A stretch of 64,000 bases of DNA. Origin: Paraburkholderia acidisoli. Lineage in GTDB: Bacteria; Pseudomonadota; Gammaproteobacteria; Burkholderiales; Burkholderiaceae. The translations under genes and the position numbers were made by a program. The notes beneath the pieces are model-generated. The model did not search any database, was not told the DNA's origin, and saw only the letters and a program-made list of their open reading frames with translations. Of this stretch, positions 26,779-35,235 are shown piece after piece; position 1 is the first letter of the stretch; every line of letters starts with the position of its first letter. Location: NCBI RefSeq assembly GCF_009789675.1, contig NZ_CP046915.1, positions 1,364,001 to 1,428,000 of the forward strand, read 5' to 3'.

Positions 26779-27078
26779 GATCTCCTCCTTGATAAAAAAG
26801 GCCGCTGCGTCAACGCTGACGCAACTTCAGCCCGCCCTCGATCCGTGTTAGCGGGCTGCATCCATTGTTGCCGTCCACTGTTGACCGCGACCTGACGCGC
26901 GCATGACGAGTGTGTTATTCGCGCGGGTAGCCGGTATCGGAAACGCCCCCCGAAGCAGAAAAAGGCAATCAAGCGCTCCGCTCCTCAGCGTTCCTTAATC
27001 TTCGCGCTGCTATCGTCACCCGCGCGCGACCCGTCCTGCGCGCTTTCGTAATCTCCCTTCTTTGCAACGTCGATCTTC
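26779..27078. other. 300-bp divergent intergenic region, nothing specific seen
   Basis: It separates the DUF4148 gene from the beta-propeller protein gene and should contain both promoters. I see no operator repeat, hairpin terminator or RNA gene. Confidence 0.4.
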
Positions 27079-28131
27079 ATGCGCTCTCTCACACGCAGTC
27101 TCGCGGCAACGGCTTTGTCGATCATGACGATCGCCGCTTTCGGCAAACCGGCCCGGTCCGTCGACACTGTCGTTATTCCGGGCGCGCCGCTCGAGAGCTT
27201 CGACATCGGTTATGCGAGCCACGGCCTCTATGCGCTGGCCGATCGCTCGAATGCCGCCGTGGATCTGATCGATACGCGCACGCATCGTTTCGCGGGGAGA
27301 GTGGCCGGTTTCACGGGCGCGCAACAGTCGGGCGCGGCCGGTCCGAACGGCATCGTCGTGGTCGGCAATCGGCTATGGGCCGGTGACGGCCTGAGCGACG
27401 TCAAGCTCATCGACCTCTCTTCCCGGCGCACGCTCGCGACGATCTCCACGGGCGGCAAACACCGCGTCGACGAACTGGCCTACGACGCGCGCGACCAGCT
27501 TGTCGTTGCCGCGAACAATGCCGACGATCCACCATTCGTGTCGTTCATTGCCGCCACGCCGCCCTACGCGGTGATGCGCAAATTGCCCCTGCCGCAAGCA
27601 ACGAATGGTATCGAACAGCCGGTATGGGACGCGCAAACGCAAACGCTCTTGCTCGCCGTCCCCGTGCTCGACGGTCACAAGGACGACGGCGGCATTGCGG
27701 TCATCGACCCCGCCACGGCCACGCTCACGCGCATGATGCATGTCTCGCAGTGCATGCCCGCGGGTCTCGCCGCCGGTCCCGATCACCAGCTTCTGGTCGG
27801 ATGCAGCGACGACGCCGTCGACGCCGGATTCGCCGCGAAGTCGCTATTGCTCGACGCGCGCACCGGCCACGTGACCGCAACCTTCGCCCAGGTGGGCGGC
27901 TCGGACGAAGTCTGGTACGACGCGGCATCCGGCCGTTATGCGCTGGCCGCCGTGGCGAATCCGGGCGGCCCGGTCCTCGGCTTGATCGACGCAAAAGGCA
28001 AGCGCTGGCTCGGCAACATCCACACCGGCAAGGGCGCCCATTCCGTGGCCGCGGAAGACCGGCAATATTTCGCACCGGTCGCGGCAGGCGACGCCGATTG
28101 CCCGCGCGGCTGCGTGAAGATCATGCGATAA
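27079..28131 (+). CDS. Secreted beta-propeller-like protein (YncE-type), unknown function
   Basis: A 350-residue protein with a probable signal peptide (MRSLTRSLAATALSIMTIAA). The body consists of repeated blades of about 40-45 residues containing patterns such as NAAVDLIDTRTHRFAGRV, SDVKLIDLSSRRTLATI and GGIAVIDPATATLTRMM, the D-P/T-x-T-x-x-V blade motif of YncE/YVTN-type propellers. Two cysteine pairs occur (QCMPAG, GCSDD and DCPRGC). Propellers of this kind act as periplasmic binding or scaffold proteins; the ligand is unknown. It precedes an MlaA lipoprotein gene by about 105 bp with a hairpin between them. Confidence 0.7.
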   Translation: MRSLTRSLAATALSIMTIAAFGKPARSVDTVVIPGAPLESFDIGYASHGLYALADRSNAAVDLIDTRTHRFAGRVAGFTGAQQSGAAGPNGIVVVGNRLWAGDGLSDVKLIDLSSRRTLATISTGGKHRVDELAYDARDQLVVAANNADDPPFVSFIAATPPYAVMRKLPLPQATNGIEQPVWDAQTQTLLLAVPVLDGHKDDGGIAVIDPATATLTRMMHVSQCMPAGLAAGPDHQLLVGCSDDAVDAGFAAKSLLLDARTGHVTATFAQVGGSDEVWYDAASGRYALAAVANPGGPVLGLIDAKGKRWLGNIHTGKGAHSVAAEDRQYFAPVAAGDADCPRGCVKIMR

Positions 28132-28161
28132 CGACGGCGCGCGGCGCCTTGCACGCCGTCG
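28132..28161 (+). terminator. Hairpin after the beta-propeller gene
   Basis: CGACGGCG (28132-28139) pairs with CGCCGTCG (28154-28161), loop 14 nt, directly after the TAA. It probably ends or attenuates transcription before the MlaA gene. There is no T-run. Confidence 0.5.
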
Positions 28162-28236
28162 ATCCTGTCGTGAATGCACATCAACAAGAAACGCCACACG
28201 CTCAACGAGCACACCACACAAAACGGGGAATTCACG

Positions 28237-28953
28237 ATGTATCGAACCACAGCGATGCCGCTACTCGCGGCACTCCTGCTCGGCGGCCTGAGCGGCTGCG
28301 CGAGCGTTTCCGACCAGCAGGCCGGCGATCCGCTCGCGCGGGTCAACCGCGTCGTGTTCTCGTTCAACGAGAACGCCGATCACTATGTCGTCAAGCCCGT
28401 CGCGACCGCCTACACGCACACGGTGCCCTCGCCGGCCCGCACGGCGGTGCGCAACTTCTTTTCCAATCTCGGCGATATCGGCAATGTCGCCAATGAAATT
28501 CTCCAGCTCAAAGGCACGGCCGCGACTCAGGACATCATGCGGCTCGCGTTCAATTCCACCTTCGGTCTCGGCGGTCTGATCGACTGGGCGACGCCGGCGG
28601 GCTTGCCGAAGCATCACGAGGACTTCGGTCTCACGCTCGCGCACTATGGCGTGCCGATGGGTCCGTATCTGATGCTGCCGTTGCTCGGGCCCAGCAGCGT
28701 GCGTGACAGCACGGATTTCGCGGTGGAAAGCCTGATCAATCCGTTCTCGTATGCCTCGACGGTCACCCAGTTGTCGGTGGATGCGACTCGCGTCGTGAGC
28801 AAACGCGCCGACCTGATGGCGGCGTCCGACCTGCTTTCCGCGGCGGCCATCGACCGGTACGCGTTCGTTCGCAGCCTCTACATGGCGAATCGCAAGAATG
28901 AAAGCGGCGACAACGGTGAAACCGATCTGCCCAACTACGGCAATCCGCAATAA
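28237..28953 (+). CDS. mlaA: MlaA (VacJ) family outer-membrane lipoprotein
   Basis: A 238-residue lipoprotein. The signal ends in LSGCAS (lipobox Cys at residue 21). Family landmarks are DPLARVNRVVFSFNENAD, the VPSPARTAVRNFFSNLGD helix, EDFGLTLAHYGVPMGPYL and the hydrophobic ring segment LPLLGPSSVRDSTDF. MlaA sits in the inner leaflet of the outer membrane and removes mislocalised phospholipid for retrograde transport by the Mla system. The Met at 28237 has a GGGGAA ribosome site; a longer start at 28174 would bury the signal. No other mla gene is adjacent, so it is a stand-alone copy. Confidence 0.88.
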   Translation: MYRTTAMPLLAALLLGGLSGCASVSDQQAGDPLARVNRVVFSFNENADHYVVKPVATAYTHTVPSPARTAVRNFFSNLGDIGNVANEILQLKGTAATQDIMRLAFNSTFGLGGLIDWATPAGLPKHHEDFGLTLAHYGVPMGPYLMLPLLGPSSVRDSTDFAVESLINPFSYASTVTQLSVDATRVVSKRADLMAASDLLSAAAIDRYAFVRSLYMANRKNESGDNGETDLPNYGNPQ

Positions 28954-28956
28954 AAA

Positions 28957-28981
28957 CGACCGCCGTGCATCACGGCGGTCG
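28957..28981. terminator. Bidirectional hairpin terminator between mlaA and the convergent lipoprotein gene
   Basis: CGACCGCCGTG (28957-28967) and CACGGCGGTCG (28971-28981) form a perfect 11-bp stem with a 3-base loop. AAAAA at 28952-28956 gives a U-tract for transcripts arriving from the minus strand. It lies 4 bp after the mlaA stop codon. Confidence 0.82.
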
Positions 28982-29011
28982 CTTGACTGTGCGGCTTTAC
29001 GGCTGGCGCGC

Positions 29012-30736
29012 TCAGAACTTCGGCACGATCGCGACGCCGCGCAGCGCCTGCCCGTAGGGTGCCGTCTGCATCACGCTGAAGCCGGTTGCGGAACTGACGG
29101 TCGAGCCCGCCACGCTAACGGTGATCTTCACCAGTTGGTTCGAGTCGGCGCCCGCATCGAATGCGCTACCGAGGCTCGCACCGATCGTGGAGGTTGTGGC
29201 GTACACCGTGAAGCTGCCGTCGCTGTTGGTCTGACCGGTGATCTGGCGCAGGCCGTCCGGCGTCGTGGTGTAGCTCGCGCCCTTCGACCCGTAGGTACCG
29301 GCGGCGTCGGTGATCGTGTAGGCCGTGCCGAGGTTCAGCCCAGCCGTGAGATGGCCGATGGGCGCCCACGTGCCGCTCGTCTTCTGGTAGACCCACAGGC
29401 CGCCGCTGCCGGAGATCTGGTCGCCCGCGACGCCGTCGCCTTCGTCGGCAACGAACATGAGCGACGGGTTGGACGCGGGAATCCACATGCCGAACGGATA
29501 GACCGTGCCGGTCACCTGGCTCGGCGAAGTGAGGTTGGTCAGGTTCGTGGCCAGCGCGGTGGGAAAGCCCGGCACGATGGTGATGGCCGCGTTCTGCGGC
29601 AGCGTGCCGCCGTTGGCGAGCGCGCCCGCCGCGCCAACCTGGTAGACCGTGTTCACGCCGTTGCCGCCGCTGCCCTTCGACGTGTACATCGTGCCGTCCG
29701 GGCCTACGTAGAGACCGCGGAAGTTGTCGTCCTTGCCGGTCTTGTCGGCGGCCGTACCGAGGCTCGCGAGCGAGAAGCCGAACTGGTCGCCGGTGCTGCT
29801 GCCGTTGGCGATCGTGCCGATCGACGCGAGCGAGCATGCCGTGCCCGCCGGGGCAACCGTGTAGGTGCCGGTACCCGTGCCCGACTGGAACGCGCCGATC
29901 ACCTGGGTATAGGCACACTTGCTGCCCGGCGCGATGCTCTGCACGCCCGAGGAGGTCGTGAGCATGTCGAGCAAGGCGGTGGTGGGTTTGGGGTTCTTGC
30001 CCGAGTTACCCGCATTGCCGACGATGTAGTACATGCCGTTGGCGAGCACGGCGGCGCGGCCGTTGTTGCCCGCATACGCATTCGTGTTGGTGAACGCGAG
30101 GCTGCTGTCGGCGAAATTCATCTGGCCGACGGTGCGATACGTTGCCGTTGCCACGTCGGTATTGGTCGTGTCGACAATACCGGGCGTATTCGAATTCGAA
30201 ATATCGAGTTGATCGACGCCGGTGTTGTAGCCCACGAACGTCACCGACTTGCTGTCGAGCGAAATGTTGAGCGCCAGTTCCGATTTCGAGGCGAAACTCG
30301 TGGAAAACGCATTGCCGAGTTTGGCGGCCAGGGCCGTGATATCCATCGTTTGCGCGGCGGCGCTCGCGCCCGGCGCCCACTGGTCGATATAGGCTTCCGA
30401 GGTCACGCCGAAGTTGGCGTCGTTGGCGTCGTTCGTGAATACGTTCGGGAACGTGCCCGGCGACACGGCGCTCACGGGCGCGCTGTTGGTGGTGGTCGGC
30501 GTGGCGTTATAGGGCAGCACGCCCGTCGCGCTGAACGCGGGGTCGTAGGCCGTACGGGAAACCAGCAGATTGCCCGGCGCAAACGCGCTCGCCGGCGTGC
30601 TCGAGGGCGTGCCCGTGGTCGTGGAATTGCCCGGCGTGGAGGTCGTGGTCGACGCGCTGCCGTTCGAATGACCGCCGCAAGCTGCGAGCGCAGAGACGAC
30701 TGCCGTAATGGGAAGTAAGCGGAGCTTCGCGTGCAT
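29012..30736 (-). CDS. Large secreted lipoprotein, beta-propeller-like, unknown function
   Basis: A 574-residue protein. MHAKLRLLPITAVVSALAAC is a lipoprotein signal (lipobox LAAC, Cys20), followed by a Ser/Thr/Gly-rich linker to about residue 45. The body contains SKSELALNISLDSKSVTFVGY, DVSNSNTPG-like and NNGRAAVLANGMYYIVGNAG segments, then DDNFRGLYVGPDGTMYTSKG, GGNGVNTVYQVG, YPFGMWIP, FVADEGDG and a late PYGQALRGV. These look like blades of an uncharacterised propeller family. It is divergent from a TonB receptor across a 466-bp promoter region, which suggests a surface or periplasmic partner in the same uptake process. Confidence 0.65.
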   Translation of the reverse strand: MHAKLRLLPITAVVSALAACGGHSNGSASTTTSTPGNSTTTGTPSSTPASAFAPGNLLVSRTAYDPAFSATGVLPYNATPTTTNSAPVSAVSPGTFPNVFTNDANDANFGVTSEAYIDQWAPGASAAAQTMDITALAAKLGNAFSTSFASKSELALNISLDSKSVTFVGYNTGVDQLDISNSNTPGIVDTTNTDVATATYRTVGQMNFADSSLAFTNTNAYAGNNGRAAVLANGMYYIVGNAGNSGKNPKPTTALLDMLTTSSGVQSIAPGSKCAYTQVIGAFQSGTGTGTYTVAPAGTACSLASIGTIANGSSTGDQFGFSLASLGTAADKTGKDDNFRGLYVGPDGTMYTSKGSGGNGVNTVYQVGAAGALANGGTLPQNAAITIVPGFPTALATNLTNLTSPSQVTGTVYPFGMWIPASNPSLMFVADEGDGVAGDQISGSGGLWVYQKTSGTWAPIGHLTAGLNLGTAYTITDAAGTYGSKGASYTTTPDGLRQITGQTNSDGSFTVYATTSTIGASLGSAFDAGADSNQLVKITVSVAGSTVSSATGFSVMQTAPYGQALRGVAIVPKF

Positions 30737-31202
30737 TGTTTTGAACCGTTGGTATGAGTGGAAAGACCTGAATCGACCCGGAGTGCTGCGCAACGGAAGA
30801 TAGAGACACGGCAAGACCGCACGGTGAACGAAATCTTACATAGATAATTTCGAGTAAGTTTTTCCAGCAAGTTATTTACGCCGATCATTGATTGCAAGTC
30901 ATTCTTGTTCAAGACGCGAATCAAAAAACAATTCACTGCCATGATCCTGAAAATTTCACACGTTAGATCGAGATGTAAGCGTTGCTACATCAAGCTGAAA
31001 TAGTCGCGCTGGAACATCCTCCCTTTGCTTTTAAACGCGTGGAAGACCACGGCATTTCCAGTGAGTTTTCGCGCCTGAATCAGACCGGTCCGGTTCGGCT
31101 TAACTTCGTAAGATAGCCATCACGATCGATTAATTCCGTGTCCCTACGATTGCGGCAATTTCCACGCAAGACTGTCACTCGACAAAGCAAGGACACCTAC
31201 GG
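30737..31202. other. 466-bp AT-enriched divergent promoter region
   Basis: No gene is seen. It contains an inverted repeat CTTAC (30835-30839) with GTAAG (30854-30858) near the lipoprotein start, and CTTA-N6-TAAG at 31099-31112 near the receptor start. Both are possible operators for the two-component regulator encoded at 36.9 kb, but that is conjecture. An AAGGA ribosome site precedes the receptor ATG. Confidence 0.45.
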
Positions 31203-33375
31203 ATGGCACACCTCAAGATGCGGCTGCGCAGAAAGCCGCTGGCCCAGCTCATTTTTGCATCGCTTTGCAGCACGAGCGCACCGGCCGTTTTCGCGCAGGT
31301 CAGCGGCGACCTGGGATCGGTTCAGAGTTCGGCCACGGCCACCGCCGCCAACGGCTCGGCCCAGGCCAGCCGCGCGCAAACCGCGCCCGCCCAGGCGCCC
31401 ACGCAAGGCTCGCTCACGGCCGCGGAGCCCAAGTCGATCATCAACAAGAACTACATCCAGAACAGTACGGCGCCCACCGCCAACTACAGCGACATTCTCC
31501 AGATCGCGCCGAGCGTCTCCAGTATCAATCCGAACGGCCCCGGCTTGATGGAAACGCAGAGCCTCTCGATTCGCGGCTTTCAGGACGGCCAGTACAACGT
31601 GACGTTCGACGGTATTCCCTTCGGCGACTCGAACGATTTCACGCACCATTCGACCTCGTTTTTCACGGCGCAGAATATTGGCGGCATCGCGGTCGACCGC
31701 GGTCCCGGCGACGCCTCGCAAATTGGCTTCGCGACGTTCGGCGGCACGGTGGGCATCACGTCGATCGAGCCGTCGCTCACGCCGGCCTTCTCCGTGCTGG
31801 GTTCCTATGGCAGCTGGAATACCTGGGTCACGGGCGCCACGCTCAATACGGGCGACCTCGAAAAATGGGGCGACGCGCGCGCCGTGGTCGGCTACACGCA
31901 TTCGAGCAGCGACGGCTATCTGAACGACGTGGGCCAGCGCCGCGACAATGTGTTTTTCAAACTGGAAAAGCCGCTCGGCAACGACACGCTGCTCACGTTC
32001 TACGCCGACTACAACAAGATTTTCCAGAACACTTCGCTCGGCGCCACGGCCGATCAGATCCGCAAGTATGGTCCCGACTTCGCGCTGAATAACGACCCCA
32101 CGAGCCAGTCGTTTGCCGGCTACAACTTCGACCGCATCAATACGGACTTCGAATATATCGGTCTGCAGACGGAGCTAGGCGGCTGGAAGCTCGATAACAA
32201 GCTCTACACCTACGGCTATTACCACGACGGCTTCAACGGCATGGACCCGAACGGCGAGACGCCCAACGGCACCAGCTTCGGCGCGACCAACGTGCCCGGC
32301 ACGCAGATGGCCAACAACTACCGCGCGTTCGGCGACGTCTTCAGCGCGGAAAAGACGCTCGGGCCCGGCACCCTGAAGCTGGGCGGCTGGCTCACGCATC
32401 AATCGAACTTCCGCGACAACATGAACGTGGACGACTCGCTGAACTTCGCGCTCAAGCAGCTGAACTTCACGATGCACGACACATTCCTCACGTTCGAGCA
32501 CGTACGTGCAATACGCGTGGAAGCTGCCGTACGGCCTCACGCTCACACCGGGCGTGAAGTACGTCTCGTTCGAGCGCAACCTGAATTCGCCGCTGAACCA
32601 GAAGTCGGGCACGGCCGCCGACTTCAGCCATACGTGGACGAAGGTGCTGCCTTCGCTCACGCTGCACGAACAGATCAATCACGACTGGAGCGCCTATGCG
32701 CAATACGCGCAGGGCTTTCTCGCCCCGAACCTGAACGTGTTCTACGTGCCGAACGCCTCGGTATCGGGCCAGCCTTCGCCGGAGCAGACGGATAACTACC
32801 AGCTCGGCACCACCTACAAGACCGACCGCCTGACCATTTCGGCCGACCTCTACTACATCAACTTCCGCAACGCGGTGACGAGCACGACCGTGGGCGGCAA
32901 CACGGTGTTCTCGAACGCGGGCGGCGCCGTCTACAAGGGCTTCGAAACCGAAGCGACCTTCTACGCGGGCTATGGGTTCAGCCTGTACGGCAACCTCACG
33001 TTCAACTCGGCGAAGCAGAAAGATACCGGCGACTGGATGCCCAACGCGCCGCGTCAAACGGCGGCGCTCGGCGTGATCTACGAGCGCGGGCCGCTGCACG
33101 GTTCGCTGATCTCGAAGTTCGTGGGGCACCAGTTCGGCGACACCGGCGACCAGCAGCCGATCGGCGGCTTCATGGTCACCAACCTCGCCGCGGCCTACAC
33201 CATCAAGTCGCCCACGACCTGGATGCGCAACACGCGCGTCGGGCTCGAAGTGGACAACCTGTTCAACCGCACGAGCATCGACGGTCTCGCCGGCTACACC
33301 GCGCAGGACAACACCCCGCTCTACTGGACGATTCCCGGCCGCGCCGTATTCGCGACCGTGTCGACCGACTTCTAA
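31203..33375 (+). pseudogene. TonB-dependent receptor, frameshifted by an ACGT duplication
   Basis: Two overlapping frames make one receptor of about 720 residues. The first (31203 to about 32503) holds the signal peptide (QLIFASLCSTSAPAVFA), a plug with YSDILQIAPSVSSINPNG, SLSIRGFQDGQYNVTFDG and IAVDRGPGDASQIGFATFGG, and the first half of the barrel. The second (about 32506-33375) completes the barrel: GLTLTPGVKYVSFERN, YAQYAQGFLAPNL, TDNYQLGTTYK and VDNLFNRTS, ending VSTDF. The break is at ACGTACGT, 32500-32507; removing one ACGT restores EHVQYAW in frame. Without correction, translation runs 97 codons further to a stop at 32795. It may be a real null allele or a sequence error. Confidence 0.8.
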
Positions 33376-33396
33376 CCGCTACTGGAGTTTCCTCAC

Positions 33397-34083
33397 ATGA
33401 CTGCCGATACCCTGATGCATTACGCGCGCGACTCGGGCGGCGTGCTGTACGTCATCGCGGCCATGCTGTTCGTGGCGCTGACCGTGATTCTCGAACGCAG
33501 CTGGTTCCTGCAGCGGCTCGGCGCGAGCGGCCGCACGGCGCTCGCGCAGCTCGACCGGCTCGATCGTGTCGATGCGGGCGCGCTGTCGAATCTCGCGGCG
33601 CGCCACGCCAACCTGCCCACCGGACGCGTGCTCGCGCTGGCCGCGCGCCTGAGCGGCCAGCGCAACCGCGAGCAGATCGCGGCGCAGCTCGACGAAATGA
33701 TCCTGCGCGAGGCGCCGGGCATCGACCGCTTCCTGTGGGTGCTCGACACCATCGTCACGCTCGCGCCGCTGCTCGGGCTGTTCGGCACGATCGTCGGCAT
33801 GTTCCACGCGTTCCAGGTGCTCTCCGATCCGGGCAACGCGCCCACCCAGGTCACGGGCGGCGTGGCCGAGGCGCTGGTCGCGACCGCCTCGGGGTTGTTC
33901 GTGGCGATGATCGGGCTGCTGTTCTTCAACGGTCTGCACAACCGCGTGCGGCTCGCGGCGCATCAGCTGGAAACGCTCAAGGCGGCGCTCGTGAACCGGC
34001 TGAGCGGCGCCGCGCACGAACCGGCCGCCACGGCGCATAGCGGCGCCGCCAGCGTTGCCGCACTCGCCTCGCAAGGAGCGTGA
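33397..34083 (+). CDS. exbB: ExbB/TolQ-family proton channel
   Basis: A 228-residue inner-membrane protein. Three hydrophobic helices are visible, at about 18-32, 118-140 (VTLAPLLGLFGTIVGMFHAFQ) and 155-180 (GGVAEALVATASGLFVAMIGLL). Helices 2 and 3 carry the ExbB/MotA signature LGLFGTIVGM. With ExbD it uses the proton-motive force to energise TonB. The gene starts 21 bp after the receptor stop and leads an ExbB-ExbD-TonB set reserved for this locus, so it probably powers the neighbouring receptor. Confidence 0.9.
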   Translation: MTADTLMHYARDSGGVLYVIAAMLFVALTVILERSWFLQRLGASGRTALAQLDRLDRVDAGALSNLAARHANLPTGRVLALAARLSGQRNREQIAAQLDEMILREAPGIDRFLWVLDTIVTLAPLLGLFGTIVGMFHAFQVLSDPGNAPTQVTGGVAEALVATASGLFVAMIGLLFFNGLHNRVRLAAHQLETLKAALVNRLSGAAHEPAATAHSGAASVAALASQGA

Positions 34084-34085
34084 CG

Positions 34086-34484
34086 ATGAAGTACTTCGAG
34101 GCCCGCAAGGCGCGCATCGAGATCATCCCGATGATCGACATCATGTTCTTCCTGCTGGTGTTCTTCATCATGATCACGCTGCACATGATCCCGAACGCCG
34201 GTCTCGCCACACGCTTGCCGTCGAGTTCGAGCACGCAGCCCTTGCCGCCCGCGCGGCTCACCGTGACGCTCGCCGACGACGGTTCGCTCTCGGTCGAAGG
34301 CGGCAAGCTCACGCCCACCCAGCTCACGGCGCGTCTGGCCGCGCTGCCCGACGCCGCGCATGCGGCGGTGACGATCGCCGGAGCGAGCGGCGCGCGCCTG
34401 CAATATCTCGTCTCGACGATGGATGCGTGCCGCGCCGCCGGGGTCTCGCAAATCGCGCTCGCGGCGCAACCCGCGGCGAACTGA
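34086..34484 (+). CDS. exbD: ExbD/TolR-family protein
   Basis: A 132-residue protein with one membrane helix (about 12-36: IEIIPMIDIMFFLLVFFIM) that carries the essential proton-carrying aspartate, D18, and a periplasmic C-terminal domain. An AAGGAG site 8 bases upstream supports ATG at 34086; a GTG at 34080 overlapping the exbB stop is less likely because it is too close to that site. It partners ExbB in the proton-driven TonB motor. Confidence 0.9.
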   Translation: MKYFEARKARIEIIPMIDIMFFLLVFFIMITLHMIPNAGLATRLPSSSSTQPLPPARLTVTLADDGSLSVEGGKLTPTQLTARLAALPDAAHAAVTIAGASGARLQYLVSTMDACRAAGVSQIALAAQPAAN

Positions 34485-34485
34485 G

Positions 34486-35235
34486 ATGGCCAGCCTGACT
34501 ACCGCCACGCCGCGCGAGGGGCCGCGTCTTTACATGGCGGCCGCGCTCGCACTGGTCATCGAGGCCGCGCTGTTCGCCGTCGTGCTGACGCGCTTCGCGC
34601 AGCGCGACGCGGTGCCGCCGCCGGTCCGGCCGCCCACGCTACTGGCGCTGGCCACGGCCGCGCCGGCGCCGCGAGCGCCAGCGTTGCCCGCTTCGCCGGT
34701 TAAACCGCAACCGCAGCCGCGCGCGCCACGGCCCGTGCCGCCGCAACGCGAGACGCGCCCCGTGCCGGAAGTAACGAGACACGTGGCGCCGCACCTCGCG
34801 CCACCGAAAGCACCGCCCGCTCCACCAGCGCCACCGGCCACACCAGCGGCACCGGCCGCGCCTTCGGCTCCCGCGCCGAGCGCGGCCACGCCGCCCGTGC
34901 ATGCGCCGCCACCCGAGCGCGCCGCGCCCGCCGCGCCTTCGGCGCCGAGCCCGAATTTCGCGGGCGAACTGCGCGCCGCCATCGAGGCCGCGCTGCGCTA
35001 CCCGGAATCCGCCCGCATGGCGGGCATCTCGGGCCGCACGCGCGTGGCGTTCTCGTATCGCGACGGCGTCGCGTCCGACGCCACCGTGCTCGTGTCCAGC
35101 GGCGTGGCGCTGCTCGACCGGGCCGCGCTCGCCGCGGTGCGCGACGCGCGCTACCCCAAACCCGACCCCGCTTTCGCGGGCAAAACGCTTACCGAACAAC
35201 TATGGGTCAACTTCAATCTCGACGCGCAGGAATGA
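34486..35235 (+). CDS. tonB: TonB-family protein
   Basis: A 249-residue energy transducer. One N-terminal membrane anchor (about 16-38: YMAAALALVIEAALFAVVL) is followed by a long Pro/Ala-rich periplasm-spanning region (about 45-160) and a C-terminal TonB domain (about 165-245) with ALRYPESARMAGISGRTRVAF and SSGVALLDRAALAAVRDARYP. It would carry force from ExbB-ExbD to the outer-membrane receptor encoded upstream. The start at 34486 lies just after the exbD stop codon. The stop overlaps the phosphodiesterase start by ATGA. Confidence 0.9.
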   Translation: MASLTTATPREGPRLYMAAALALVIEAALFAVVLTRFAQRDAVPPPVRPPTLLALATAAPAPRAPALPASPVKPQPQPRAPRPVPPQRETRPVPEVTRHVAPHLAPPKAPPAPPAPPATPAAPAAPSAPAPSAATPPVHAPPPERAAPAAPSAPSPNFAGELRAAIEAALRYPESARMAGISGRTRVAFSYRDGVASDATVLVSSGVALLDRAALAAVRDARYPKPDPAFAGKTLTEQLWVNFNLDAQE

